Positions 50,729 through 58,872 of a stretch of DNA of 64,000 nt are shown piece after piece (positions within the stretch are counted from its first letter, which is position 1; each line of letters opens with the position of its first letter). The notes beneath the pieces were generated by a model. The model was given only the letters and a program-made list of their open reading frames with translations, was not told the origin of the DNA and did no database searches. Origin of the DNA: Thermus sp. LT1-2-5 (lineage in GTDB: Bacteria; Deinococcota; Deinococci; Deinococcales; Thermaceae); NCBI RefSeq assembly GCF_040363165.1, contig NZ_BSRG01000004.1, positions 1 through 64,000 on the forward strand, read 5' to 3'. The position numbers were made by a program, and so were the translations under genes.

Positions 50729-51867
50729 ACCCTCCCCAAGGCTTCCACCACCGGGATGCGGCTTGCGTGGTGGGCGGGAAGAAGCCCGGCCAAAAGCCCC
50801 AGGCTTAGGGCCACCAGGAGGGCAAAGAGGGAAAGCCTGGGCGTCACCGCAGAGAGGGCCAGGCCCACCTCGCTTTGGGTGTAGAGGTTGATGGCCTGGG
50901 ATACCGCCCCGCCTAGGGCGAGCCCCCCCACCCCGCCCAAGAGGGCTAGGAGGAGGGCTTCCAGCACCACGAGCCGGAAGATAAAGCCCCTTCTAGCCCC
51001 CAAGGCCCGCATGACCCCGAACTCCCGCGTGCGCTCGTAAACGGACATCATCACCGTGTTGGCCACCAGGAGGCCCCCCACCGCCAAGGCCACCAGGCTG
51101 ATGCCGAAGCGCACCAGGTCGCTGATCCTCAGGGCCCGCTCGGCGAAGCGCATCACCTCCCCCGTGGTCTGGGCCTTGAGGCCGGGAACCGCTCCCTCTA
51201 GAGCCCGGGCCACCTCCTCCGCCTTCTGCCCCGGGCTTAGAGCCACCAGGACGGCGCCCACGTTTTCCGTGCCCAAAACCGTCTGCAGGGCCTTCAGGGG
51301 GGCGAAGATGAGGTTGTCGGCCAGCCCCCCGGTTTCCTCCAAGATCCCCTCCACCCTAAGGGTCACCTGGGGGGAAAGGCGCAACGGGCTTCCTAGGGCC
51401 AGCCCGGTCCGCTGGGCCAGCTTGGCCCCCACCACCGCCCCGCCTTCCGAGGGAAGGAGGCGGCCCTCCTTGGCCCTAAGCCCAGGGTAGAGGAGGTCGG
51501 GGCTCACTCCTGGGGGAAGCCCTTGGAAGAAGAAGCTGCTTTGCGGGTCAAGGCCGCCCCGGGCCAGGAAGAGGGTGGGGATCACCGCCTGCGCCCCCAG
51601 GGCCTGGGCCGCCCGCCGTAGCGCCTCCACCTGGGCGGGGGTGATCTCCGGGTAGGCGCTAAAGGCCAAGCCCTCGCTCCCTTCGGGCACCACCTGGATG
51701 GCCGGGCCCACCCGGGAAAGCTCCTGGAACAGGGCGCGCCGAAGCCCCTCCCCGAAGGAGAGGAAAAGGACCATGCTGGCGGTGGCGATCAGGACTCCCA
51801 GGAGGGTGAGGAGGCTCCGCACGGGCCGGGCCAGGAGGTGGCGCAGGACCAGGTAGAAGACTTCCAT
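50725..51867 (-). CDS. MacB/FtsX-type ABC permease
   Basis: The 380-residue protein has the MacB topology: an N-terminal membrane helix (about 17-37), an extracytoplasmic MacB_PCD domain (about 45-250) and three C-terminal helices (FGISLVALAVGGLLVANTVM, then ALLLALLGGVGGLALGG, then LFALLVALSLGLLAGLLP). It starts at ATG 51867; a long frame continues upstream to 52608 but runs antisense over another gene. Substrate unknown. Confidence 0.9.
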   Translation of the reverse strand: MEVFYLVLRHLLARPVRSLLTLLGVLIATASMVLFLSFGEGLRRALFQELSRVGPAIQVVPEGSEGLAFSAYPEITPAQVEALRRAAQALGAQAVIPTLFLARGGLDPQSSFFFQGLPPGVSPDLLYPGLRAKEGRLLPSEGGAVVGAKLAQRTGLALGSPLRLSPQVTLRVEGILEETGGLADNLIFAPLKALQTVLGTENVGAVLVALSPGQKAEEVARALEGAVPGLKAQTTGEVMRFAERALRISDLVRFGISLVALAVGGLLVANTVMMSVYERTREFGVMRALGARRGFIFRLVVLEALLLALLGGVGGLALGGAVSQAINLYTQSEVGLALSAVTPRLSLFALLVALSLGLLAGLLPAHHASRIPVVEALGRV

Positions 51868-51911
51868 CCCCCTAAGCCTACCCCCGGGAGGCGAAAGGGG
51901 CGTGGCGGAGG

Positions 51912-52184
51912 CTACAGGAGGCGCTCCACAAACTGGGTTTCCACCGCTTCCAGGAAGACCCGGGGGTTCACCTTCTGCCTTTCCGGGTGGTTGTAGTAGG
52001 CCTCCTCTGCCCGGGCGAAGTCCTCGTGGGCCACGAACCAAAGGAAGTCCCGGTCGGAAAGTCAGTAGGCCCCGAGGATCTCGAAACCCAGGGCCCTTCG
52101 CAGGGGGACGATGGTCTCCAAAAAGACCTTTTGGAATTCCTCCTTGGCCCCCTCTTTTAGGCGGTAGCGGCGCATCTGGACCAT
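51912..52184 (-). pseudogene. NIPSNAP-like gene with in-frame TGA
   Basis: The minus strand encodes a 90-residue NIPSNAP-like protein (MVQMRRYRLKEGAKEEFQKV ... AHEDFARAEEAYYNHPERQ) except that codon 41 is TGA (52062-52064), in the context LGAY-stop-LSDRDFLWFVAHED. Coding character is the same on both sides, so this is one gene broken by a single base change; the codon was probably TGG or CGA. The two halves would be 40 and 49 residues. It lies between the ABC permease and the GlcD-type oxidase. A sequencing error is possible. Confidence 0.75.
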
Positions 52185-52193
52185 AGAGGAAGT

Positions 52194-53543
52194 CTAAACC
52201 ACCTTGCCCGGGTTCAGGAGGCCCTCGGGGTCTAGAAGCGCCTTGAGCCGCCGCATCCAGTCCAGGGCGGGGCCGTGCTCCAGGGGGAGGTACTTCCGCT
52301 TCCTTAGGCCCACCCCGTGCTCTGCGGTGCAGGTGCCCTCGAGTTCCAGGGCCTTTTTTACCAGCTTTTCCGCGTAGGCCTCCGCCTTTTCGTAGTCCTC
52401 GGGCAAGACGGGGACCAAGGTGTGGAAGTTGCCATCCCCCACGTGGCCCAGGATGTTCCCGGTGAGGCCCATCTCGCTTAGGAGCCCTTGGGCGTAGCGC
52501 ACCGCCTCGGGGAGGCGGGAAAGCGGCACGGCGGTGTCCGTGATCAAGAAGCGGTGGCCGGGAAAGAGGTGGACCAGGGCCCAGTAGGCCTGGTGCCGGG
52601 CCTCCCACTGCCTCTTCCGCTCCTCTTCTGTCTTGGCCACCTCCACGGCCAAGGCCCCCGCCTCCCGCATGAGCTCTAGGGCCAGGGCGCTTTCCGCCTC
52701 CAGGGCTTCCCGGGTGGAGGAGTGGAACTCCAGGAAAAGGGCGGGGCGCTCGGGGAAGTCCGCCCCCAGGTAGCGGTTGAGGGCCTTTAGGGCGAGCTCG
52801 TCCAAAAGCTCCAGGCGGGCTACGGGAAGCCCCGTGGCCATCACCCGGTAACTCGCCTCCGCCGCCTCCTCCACCCCGGGGAAGAAGACCCTTAAGGTGT
52901 GCACGTGCTCCGGCAGGGGGTGGAGGCGGAGGGTTAGGCGGGTGATGACCCCTAAGGTCCCCTCTGAACCGAGGAAGAGGTCCTTGAGGTCGTAGCCCGC
53001 CGAGGTCTTGCGCACCCCCCGCCCGAGCTCCAGGACCTCTCCGCTCGCCAGGACCACCTGGAGGGCCAGGACGTTTTGCCGCATTCCCCCGTAGCGCACC
53101 GTGGTGGTGCCGCTGGCGTTGGTGGCGGCCATGCCCCCTAAGGTGGCGTCGGCCCCGGGGTCCACGGGGAAGAAGAGGCCCGTGCCCTTGAGGGCCTCGT
53201 TGAGGGCCTTGCGGGTGAGGCCGGGCTCCACCACGCAGAGGAAGTCCTCGGGCTGGACCCGAAGGACCCGGTTCATGCGGGACATGTCCAGGCTGATGGC
53301 CTCCCCCAAGGGCAAAAGGGCGCCCTCCAGGCTCGTCCCCGCCCCGAAGGGGATGACGGCTATGCGGTGTTCCCGGGCCCAGGCGAGGGCCTTTTGCACG
53401 TCCTCTACCCCTTCCGGGTAGACCACGGCCAGGACCTCCCCTTCCGCCGGGTACCCCTCGTCCTTGCCGTGGCGCCGCCTTTCCGAAGGGGAGGTTTCCA
53501 CCCTGCCGGGCAGGAGGCTCTTTAGGGCTTCCACCTTGTCCAT
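52194..53543 (-). CDS. FAD-linked oxidase (glycolate oxidase GlcD / D-lactate dehydrogenase type)
   Basis: This 449-residue flavoenzyme has the PCMH FAD domain VIPFGAGTSLEGALLP (about 55-70), GADATLGGMAATNASGTTTVRYG, and the C-terminal FAD_oxidase_C domain with NILGHVGDGNFHTLVP and CTAEHGVGLRKRKYL. It oxidises a 2-hydroxy acid such as glycolate or D-lactate. The GlcE and GlcF partners are absent, so a stand-alone D-lactate dehydrogenase-like enzyme is likely; it complements the LutABC route encoded 18 kb away. Confidence 0.9.
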   Translation of the reverse strand: MDKVEALKSLLPGRVETSPSERRRHGKDEGYPAEGEVLAVVYPEGVEDVQKALAWAREHRIAVIPFGAGTSLEGALLPLGEAISLDMSRMNRVLRVQPEDFLCVVEPGLTRKALNEALKGTGLFFPVDPGADATLGGMAATNASGTTTVRYGGMRQNVLALQVVLASGEVLELGRGVRKTSAGYDLKDLFLGSEGTLGVITRLTLRLHPLPEHVHTLRVFFPGVEEAAEASYRVMATGLPVARLELLDELALKALNRYLGADFPERPALFLEFHSSTREALEAESALALELMREAGALAVEVAKTEEERKRQWEARHQAYWALVHLFPGHRFLITDTAVPLSRLPEAVRYAQGLLSEMGLTGNILGHVGDGNFHTLVPVLPEDYEKAEAYAEKLVKKALELEGTCTAEHGVGLRKRKYLPLEHGPALDWMRRLKALLDPEGLLNPGKVV

Positions 53544-53552
53544 GGGGAAAGT

Positions 53553-54082
53553 TTAGTCCGCCTTGGCGTCAGGGAGGAGGGTTTCCACCTCCCGCACCTG
53601 GGGGAAGAGGTAGCCGGAAAGCCCCCAAAGCACCCCCAGGCCCCCGAAGAGGAGGAGCATGAAGGCGATGCCCTCCCCCTGCCCTAAGCGGGACTCAAAA
53701 ACCCGGTCGGCTAGGGGCCCGGAAAGAACCATGGCCAAAGGGGTGGCGAACCAGGCGATCATGCGCCGGGCGGCGAAGACCTTGCCCTGGACCGCCAGGG
53801 GTACCTTAGCCTGCCAGATGGCCTGGTTCGAGCCGTTCAGGAGGGGGATAAAAAACGCCTCCATGAAGGCCAAAAGCGCCCACCCCATGGGCCCTTCCAC
53901 CACCCCCATGAGGGCCAGGGCCAGGCTGGAAAAGGCCATGCCCAAAAAGACCCCGTGGACGCGCTGCTTGGGACCGCCCCACACCGAGAGGAAAAACCCC
54001 CCCGCCGCCCCGCCCAAGCCCGAGGCGGAGCGCACCAGGGCCTAGCCTACCCAGAGAAGGCGGAAGGCGGCGAAGCCCGCCA
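53553..54082 (-). pseudogene. Remnant of a major facilitator superfamily transporter
   Basis: The intact part (53553-54035, 160 residues) holds only the last four or five membrane helices of an MFS transporter (FLGMAFSSLALALMGVVEG ... AFMLLLFGGLGVLWGLSGYLFP), against a usual length near 400. Immediately upstream the frame continues VAGFAAFRLLWVG, then a TAG, then ALVRSASGLGG, so one nonsense codon and loss of the first half are visible. The aldo/keto reductase stop lies at the break. Confidence 0.75.
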
Positions 54083-55042
54083 CTAGGCCTCGCCCTTTAG
54101 GATGGCTTCAATCTTCTCCAGGGCTTCTTTGGGCAGGTCCACCCCGGCTGCGCCCAGGCTTTCCCGGATCTGTTCGGGCCGCGTGGCCCCGGTGATGGCG
54201 CTGGAGATGCCGGGGAGCCTTAGCACCCAGGCCAGGGCCAGCTGGGTGCGGGTGAGGCCCAACTCCTCCGCCACCGCCTTGAGCTGCAGCACCTTCTTGC
54301 GGTTTTCCTCCGTGAGGTAGCGGGCCCGGAACTGGTCGTAGCGGGCGAAGCGGCTGTCTTCGGGGATCCCTTCGTCGTACTTGCCCGTGAGCATCCCCTG
54401 GGCCAAGGGGCTCCACACCACCAGCCCCAGGCCGAACCGCTCCGCCTCGGGGAGGATCTCGTTTTCCAACCGTTCCCGGTAGAGCATGGAGTACTGGGGT
54501 TGCTCCACGATGGGCGGGTGGAGGCCGTTTGCCTTGGCGAAGGCCACCGCCTCGGCGATGCGGGGAGCGGGCCACTCCGAGGTGCCCCAGTAGAGGGCGT
54601 AGCCCTTCTCCACGATGGTGTGCATGGTGTAGACGATCTCCTCCATGGGCACCTCGGGATCGTAGCGGTGGGCGAAGAAGAGGTCCACGTAGTCGGTCTT
54701 CAGCCGCTTCAAGCTTTTGGTGATGCTCTCCAGGAGGTGCTTGCGGCTCAGGCCCCGGTCATTGGGGTCTTCCGACATGGGCCAATAGGCCTTGGTGGAG
54801 AGGACCAGGGTGTGCCGGGGGAACTCCTGGAGGACCTCCCCCATGATCTCCTCCGCCAGGCCCCGGGCGTAGACGTCGGCGTTGTCAAAGAAGTTCACCC
54901 CACCCTCGTAGGCGATCTTGACGATTTGGCGGATGGTCTCCTTGTCCTTGACCACGTCCCCAAAGGTGACCCAGGCCCCCAAGGAGATTTCGGAAACCTT
55001 CAGGCCCCACTTGCCGAGCTTTCGGTAGCGCATCTCACCCAT
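54083..55042 (-). CDS. Aldo/keto reductase
   Basis: This 319-residue NADPH-dependent (beta/alpha)8 reductase resembles the Kv-channel-beta/YajO group. The catalytic tetrad is visible: Asp in FFDNADVYARG, Tyr57-equivalent in the same motif, Lys in LVLSTKAYWP, and His in DLFFAHRYDP. The C-terminal cofactor loop reads GISSAITGATRPEQIRES. An internal ATG three codons downstream is an equally good start. Substrate unknown. Confidence 0.92.
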   Translation of the reverse strand: MGEMRYRKLGKWGLKVSEISLGAWVTFGDVVKDKETIRQIVKIAYEGGVNFFDNADVYARGLAEEIMGEVLQEFPRHTLVLSTKAYWPMSEDPNDRGLSRKHLLESITKSLKRLKTDYVDLFFAHRYDPEVPMEEIVYTMHTIVEKGYALYWGTSEWPAPRIAEAVAFAKANGLHPPIVEQPQYSMLYRERLENEILPEAERFGLGLVVWSPLAQGMLTGKYDEGIPEDSRFARYDQFRARYLTEENRKKVLQLKAVAEELGLTRTQLALAWVLRLPGISSAITGATRPEQIRESLGAAGVDLPKEALEKIEAILKGEA

Positions 55043-55086
55043 GGCAAAGAGGAGTCTACCCCTTGCGCCCGCAATTGACCAGTGGG

Positions 55087-55296
55087 TCAGTTTCCTTCTA
55101 CCTCCAGCACCCCGCCCTCCGCCTGGAAGCCAAGGGCCTTGTGGGTGCCGTCGCAGAAGGGCTTCTTGGCCGAGCCCCCGCAGCGGCAGAGGAAGACCCG
55201 GGGTTTTTCCAGGATTTCGTCCTTATCTCCTATACGTATACGAAAACGGGCACCTGCCAAACGAATGGGTCCGTTCTCCAGGAATTCCAGGCGCAT
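55087..55296 (-). CDS. CDGSH iron-sulfur domain protein
   Basis: This 69-residue protein has the CDGSH ligand set Cys37, Cys39, Cys48 and His52 (CRCGGSAKKPFCDGTH), which holds a redox-active [2Fe-2S] cluster with a labile His ligand. It is a single-motif bacterial mitoNEET relative. Role probably in electron or cluster transfer. Confidence 0.9.
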   Translation of the reverse strand: MRLEFLENGPIRLAGARFRIRIGDKDEILEKPRVFLCRCGGSAKKPFCDGTHKALGFQAEGGVLEVEGN

Positions 55297-55398
55297 GTCC
55301 CTATGCTACTCGAGGCCCAGGGTTAACGGCGGGTATGAGAGTTATGGCACCTTCTCTTACCCTTGCTGTGCTAGGCTACAGGGTAAGGAGGTTGGGGA

Positions 55399-55779
55399 AT
55401 GGTAGAAACGCAGGAAGCAGTTATCCGCATTACCCCGTTGGCGGCGGAAAAGGCTAAGGAGATCCTGGCCCGGTACGGCAAAGAGCACGCAGCCATCCGG
55501 GTCTACATCAAATCCGGAGGGTGCTCTGGCTTCCAGTACGGCATGGCCGTAGACGAGCGGGAGCTGGAGGGGGACACCTTTGTGGAGATGCACGGGGTGC
55601 GCCTAGTGGTGGACCCCATGTCCTTACCCTACCTGGTGGGCTCGGAGATCGACTGGGTGGAAAGCCTCATAGGGGGTGGTTTCACGGTGAATAACCCCAA
55701 CGCCGCCAGCACCTGCGGCTGCGGCCACTCCTTCCGCACCAAGGACCAGGAGGGTGAGGCCCGCACTTGCGGCCACTAA
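55399..55779 (+). CDS. IscA/ErpA/SufA-type Fe-S carrier
   Basis: This 126-residue A-type carrier delivers Fe-S clusters to target enzymes. The three ligand cysteines are Cys42 ([11 protein letters not shown]), Cys106 and Cys108 (TCGCGHSF). A further cysteine follows in the tail (EARTCGH), an extension of about 15 residues beyond the usual end. AAGGAGG lies upstream of ATG 55399. It is a single-gene unit, apart from the suf locus. Confidence 0.93.
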   Translation: MVETQEAVIRITPLAAEKAKEILARYGKEHAAIRVYIKSGGCSGFQYGMAVDERELEGDTFVEMHGVRLVVDPMSLPYLVGSEIDWVESLIGGGFTVNNPNAASTCGCGHSFRTKDQEGEARTCGH

Positions 55780-55835
55780 GCCCTTTTCCCCATCCATATA
55801 GGGGCTTGGGTTCAGGCCCCTTTATCTTTGCCCCA

Positions 55836-55863
55836 TTGACCTTCAGAGTGGGCGCCGTATAAT
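55836..55863 (+). promoter_or_regulatory. Promoter of the peptide ABC transporter operon
   Basis: TTGACC (55836-55841) / 16 nt / TATAAT (55858-55863), about 47 nt before the binding-protein ATG. Confidence 0.8.
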
Positions 55864-55909
55864 GGCCTCGGCCACTAAGAAGAGTGCCGCACACACGAAA
55901 GGAGGCCGT

Positions 55910-57778
55910 ATGAGGAAACTAGGCAAACTGGCTGTACTCGGTTTAACTGCCTTGGGTCTTGCCCTGGCAGGGCCCCAGGACAACAGCTTGGTCGTCGGGG
56001 CCTCGCAGGAGCCCCGGGTGCTGGCGGGGGACTTCCTTTCCGTCATCTCCAACCAGGCTATAAAGAGCGAGATTGAGGGCTACCTCTTCGCCCCCTTCAT
56101 CGGCTTTAACGCCGACAGCCAGAACTTCCCGGTCCTGGCCACCGAAGTGCCCACGCAACAAAACGGGCGCCTCCGGGTGGTGGATATTGGCGGGGGCAAG
56201 AAGCGGCTGGAGATGGACCTCACCATCCGGCCCGACGCCCGCTGGTCCGACGGCCGCCCCATCACCACGGACGATGTGGCCTTCTACTACGAGGTGGGCA
56301 AGGCTAAGGGCATGCCTACGCTGGACCCGGACTACTGGGAGCGGGTGCAGCTTCGGGTTAAGGACGCCCGCAACTTCACCGTGATCTTTGAGCCCGCCTA
56401 CTACTACGACACCTACGGCTCTCCCATGGGCTACGCTCCCAAGCACATCATGGGCGCAGAGTGGGAGCGGGTGAAGGCTGCGGCCCGCAACCTGGATCCT
56501 GACAAGGATGCGGAGCGGCTCAACGAGCTCTACCGCAACTTCTTCCTCAAGTTCGCCACGCCCCAGGCCCTGAACCGGGGGGCCATGGTCTACTCCGGGC
56601 CCTTCAAGCTCAGGCGCTGGGTGCCGGGCAACTCCATTGAGATGGAGCGGAACCCCAACTTCCCCATCAAGCCCGAAGGTGGGGAGAGCAAGTACGTGCA
56701 AAAGGTGGTTTACCGCTTCATCCAGAACACCAACTCCCTCCTCGTGGCCATCATCGGGGGTTCCATCGATGCCACCTCTAGCGTCTCCATCACCTTCGAT
56801 CAGGCCCGCAGCCCCCAGCTTGCCCGGCGCGCTCCTGGTCGCTTTGACATCTGGTTCGTGCCCGGGGCCATCTGGGAGCACATCGACATCAACAAGTTTG
56901 AGAACTGCCAGACCGTGCGCGACCTGGGCCTGAACGACAAGCGCACCCGCCAGGCTATCCTCCACGCCCTGAACCGCGAGGGGCTGGTGAGGGCCTTCTT
57001 TGACGGGCTTCAGCCCGTGGCCCACACCTGGATTGCTCCCGTCAACCCCCTCTTCAACCCCAACGTTCGGAAGTACGAGTTTGATCTGAAGAAGGCGGAG
57101 GCCCTCCTGGCGGAGATGGGTTGGCGCAAGGGACCCGACGGGATCCTGCAGCGCACCGTGGGCGGGCGCACCGTGCGCTTCGAGATCGAGTACGTGACCA
57201 CCGCGGGCAACGTGGTCCGGGAGCGCACGCAGCAGTTCTTCGCCGAGGACCTGAGGAAGATCGGCATTGCCGTTAAGATCAACAACGCCCCTTCCGCCGT
57301 GGTCTTCGCCGACGACTACATCCAGCGCGCCTCCGAGTGCAAGTGGACGGGGATGTTTGAGTTCGCTTGGATAGCTAACCTCCAAGAAAATGCTTTCCTC
57401 TTCCAGTACCGGAACCTGAACACTGGGGCCGTTATGGTTCCCACCAAGGAGAACAACTACCAGGGCCAGAACATCGGCGGCTGGCGCAACGACGAGTTTG
57501 ACCGCCTCACGAGCCAGGCGGTGCTGGAGTTCGACGAGGCCCGCAGGAAGCAGCTCTTTGCCCGGGCGCAGGAGATCTGGGCTGAGGAGCTTCCTGCCCT
57601 GCCCCTCTACTTCCGCTCTAACCCCTACGTGGTGCGCCAGGGCCTTGTGAACTACGTGTCCAGCGCCTACGCCGGCGGCTTCGGCTACCCCGGCTGGAAC
57701 GCCTGGGAAATCGGCTGGGCCAGCCGTGGGGCCGTGAAGAAGTGGGACCAGGCGAAGTACGCCCTTTCCATCAAGTAG
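55910..57778 (+). CDS. Peptide ABC transporter substrate-binding protein (DppA/OppA type)
   Basis: This 622-residue SBP_bac_5 protein has a Sec signal peptide (MRKLGKLAVLGLTALGLALA) without lipobox cysteine. It shows the family motif DARWSDGRPITTDDVAFYYE near residue 118 and KNPAYW-like DPDYWERVQLRVKD. It is longer than the usual 500-550 residues. ATG 55910 is chosen because AAAGGAGG is 4-5 nt upstream; a frame to 55862 starts inside the -10 box. A strong hairpin follows the stop. Confidence 0.92.
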   Translation: MRKLGKLAVLGLTALGLALAGPQDNSLVVGASQEPRVLAGDFLSVISNQAIKSEIEGYLFAPFIGFNADSQNFPVLATEVPTQQNGRLRVVDIGGGKKRLEMDLTIRPDARWSDGRPITTDDVAFYYEVGKAKGMPTLDPDYWERVQLRVKDARNFTVIFEPAYYYDTYGSPMGYAPKHIMGAEWERVKAAARNLDPDKDAERLNELYRNFFLKFATPQALNRGAMVYSGPFKLRRWVPGNSIEMERNPNFPIKPEGGESKYVQKVVYRFIQNTNSLLVAIIGGSIDATSSVSITFDQARSPQLARRAPGRFDIWFVPGAIWEHIDINKFENCQTVRDLGLNDKRTRQAILHALNREGLVRAFFDGLQPVAHTWIAPVNPLFNPNVRKYEFDLKKAEALLAEMGWRKGPDGILQRTVGGRTVRFEIEYVTTAGNVVRERTQQFFAEDLRKIGIAVKINNAPSAVVFADDYIQRASECKWTGMFEFAWIANLQENAFLFQYRNLNTGAVMVPTKENNYQGQNIGGWRNDEFDRLTSQAVLEFDEARRKQLFARAQEIWAEELPALPLYFRSNPYVVRQGLVNYVSSAYAGGFGYPGWNAWEIGWASRGAVKKWDQAKYALSIK

Positions 57779-57796
57779 CCCGGGTGGTATAGTGGG

Positions 57797-57827
57797 GCCC
57801 GCTGGGGTTAACCCCAGCGGGCTTTTT
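57797..57827 (+). terminator. Perfect 13-bp hairpin with T5 between binding protein and permeases
   Basis: GCCCGCTGGGGTT and AACCCCAGCGGGC are perfectly complementary and followed by TTTTT. It should stop most transcripts after the binding protein, giving more binding protein than permease. Confidence 0.9.
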
Positions 57828-57852
57828 AGTGCCATAAACGGGAGGTACAAGG

Positions 57853-58863
57853 GTGTTTGCCTACACGGTGCGCAGGCTTTTGCAGATGATCCCTTTGCTT
57901 CTTGTGGCCAGCGTGGTGATCTACGCCCTTTTGGCCCTACAGCCGGGGGACCCTTTGGAGGAGCTTAGGCGGCAAAACCCCCGCATCACGGCGGAGCAGT
58001 TTGAGGCCTTGAAGCGGGCCTACGGCCTGGACAAGCCCCTCTACATCCGCTACTTCAAGTGGCTTTCCCGGGCGGTGCAGGGGGACTTGGGCTATAGCCG
58101 CACTTATGGCATTCCGGCGGCAGAGTACATCTTCGTGCAGCGGCTACCCAAGACCCTGCTCCTTTCGGGCCTGGCCCTTACCCTGGCCTTGCTGGTGGCC
58201 ATCCCCGTGGGGGTGTTTTCCGCCGTACGCCAGTATTCCCTAGCGGACTACTTCATCACCTTTTTGTCCTTCGTGGGGTTTTCCATGCCGGTGTTTTTCC
58301 TGGGCATCCTCCTTCTTTACCTCTTCGCCATCTGGCTGCCCGATCACATCCCGGGTTTTCCCCGCTTCCCCACGGGGGGCGTGCCTGGGGTTCTGTGGGA
58401 GGACGTGCGCTCGGGGGTGGTGAGCTTTTGGGAGTTTATTGGGCAGTGGGCTTGGCACCTGATCCTCCCCGTCATCGCCCTGTCCTCCTTGCAGATGGCG
58501 GAGTGGACCCGCTTCATGCGGGCTTCGCTTCTGGAGGTTCTTTCCCAGGACTACATTCGCACCGCCCGGGCCAAGGGGCTTTCCGAGCGGGTGGTGCTCT
58601 ACAAGCATGCGCTTCGGAACGCCCTTATTCCCATTGTCACCCTGGTGGGCTTGGCCATCCCGGGGGTTTTGGGCGGGGCCACCATCACCGAAACCATCTT
58701 TAGTTACCCGGGTATGGGCCGGGCCATCTTTGACGCCTTGGTGGAGAAGGACTACAACGTGGCCATGGCCGCCTTGGCCTTCTTGGCCCTGATGACCGCC
58801 CTTTTCAACCTGCTGGCGGACCTTGCCTACGCGGTGGTGGATCCCCGCATCCGCTACAGCTAG
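57853..58863 (+). CDS. Peptide ABC transporter permease (DppB/OppB type)
   Basis: This 336-residue permease has six membrane segments, the N-terminal MFAYTVRRLLQMIPLLL signature, and an EAA loop around residues 235-255 (DYIRTARAKGLSERVVLYKHALRNALIP). Start GTG 57853 follows GGGAGG. It lies downstream of the attenuator hairpin. Confidence 0.94.
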   Translation: MFAYTVRRLLQMIPLLLVASVVIYALLALQPGDPLEELRRQNPRITAEQFEALKRAYGLDKPLYIRYFKWLSRAVQGDLGYSRTYGIPAAEYIFVQRLPKTLLLSGLALTLALLVAIPVGVFSAVRQYSLADYFITFLSFVGFSMPVFFLGILLLYLFAIWLPDHIPGFPRFPTGGVPGVLWEDVRSGVVSFWEFIGQWAWHLILPVIALSSLQMAEWTRFMRASLLEVLSQDYIRTARAKGLSERVVLYKHALRNALIPIVTLVGLAIPGVLGGATITETIFSYPGMGRAIFDALVEKDYNVAMAALAFLALMTALFNLLADLAYAVVDPRIRYS

Positions 58864-58872
58864 AGGTGAACC

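Noticed and set aside
52062-52064. In-frame TGA read as selenocysteine
   Set aside because: NIPSNAP proteins are not known selenoproteins, no stable hairpin follows the codon, and no selenocysteine machinery is in view; a nonsense mutation is simpler.
55943-57850. 635-aa open frame on the minus strand opposite the peptide-binding protein
   Set aside because: Shadow of a gene with signal peptide, promoter, ribosome-binding site and family motifs; the antisense translation has no recognisable domain.
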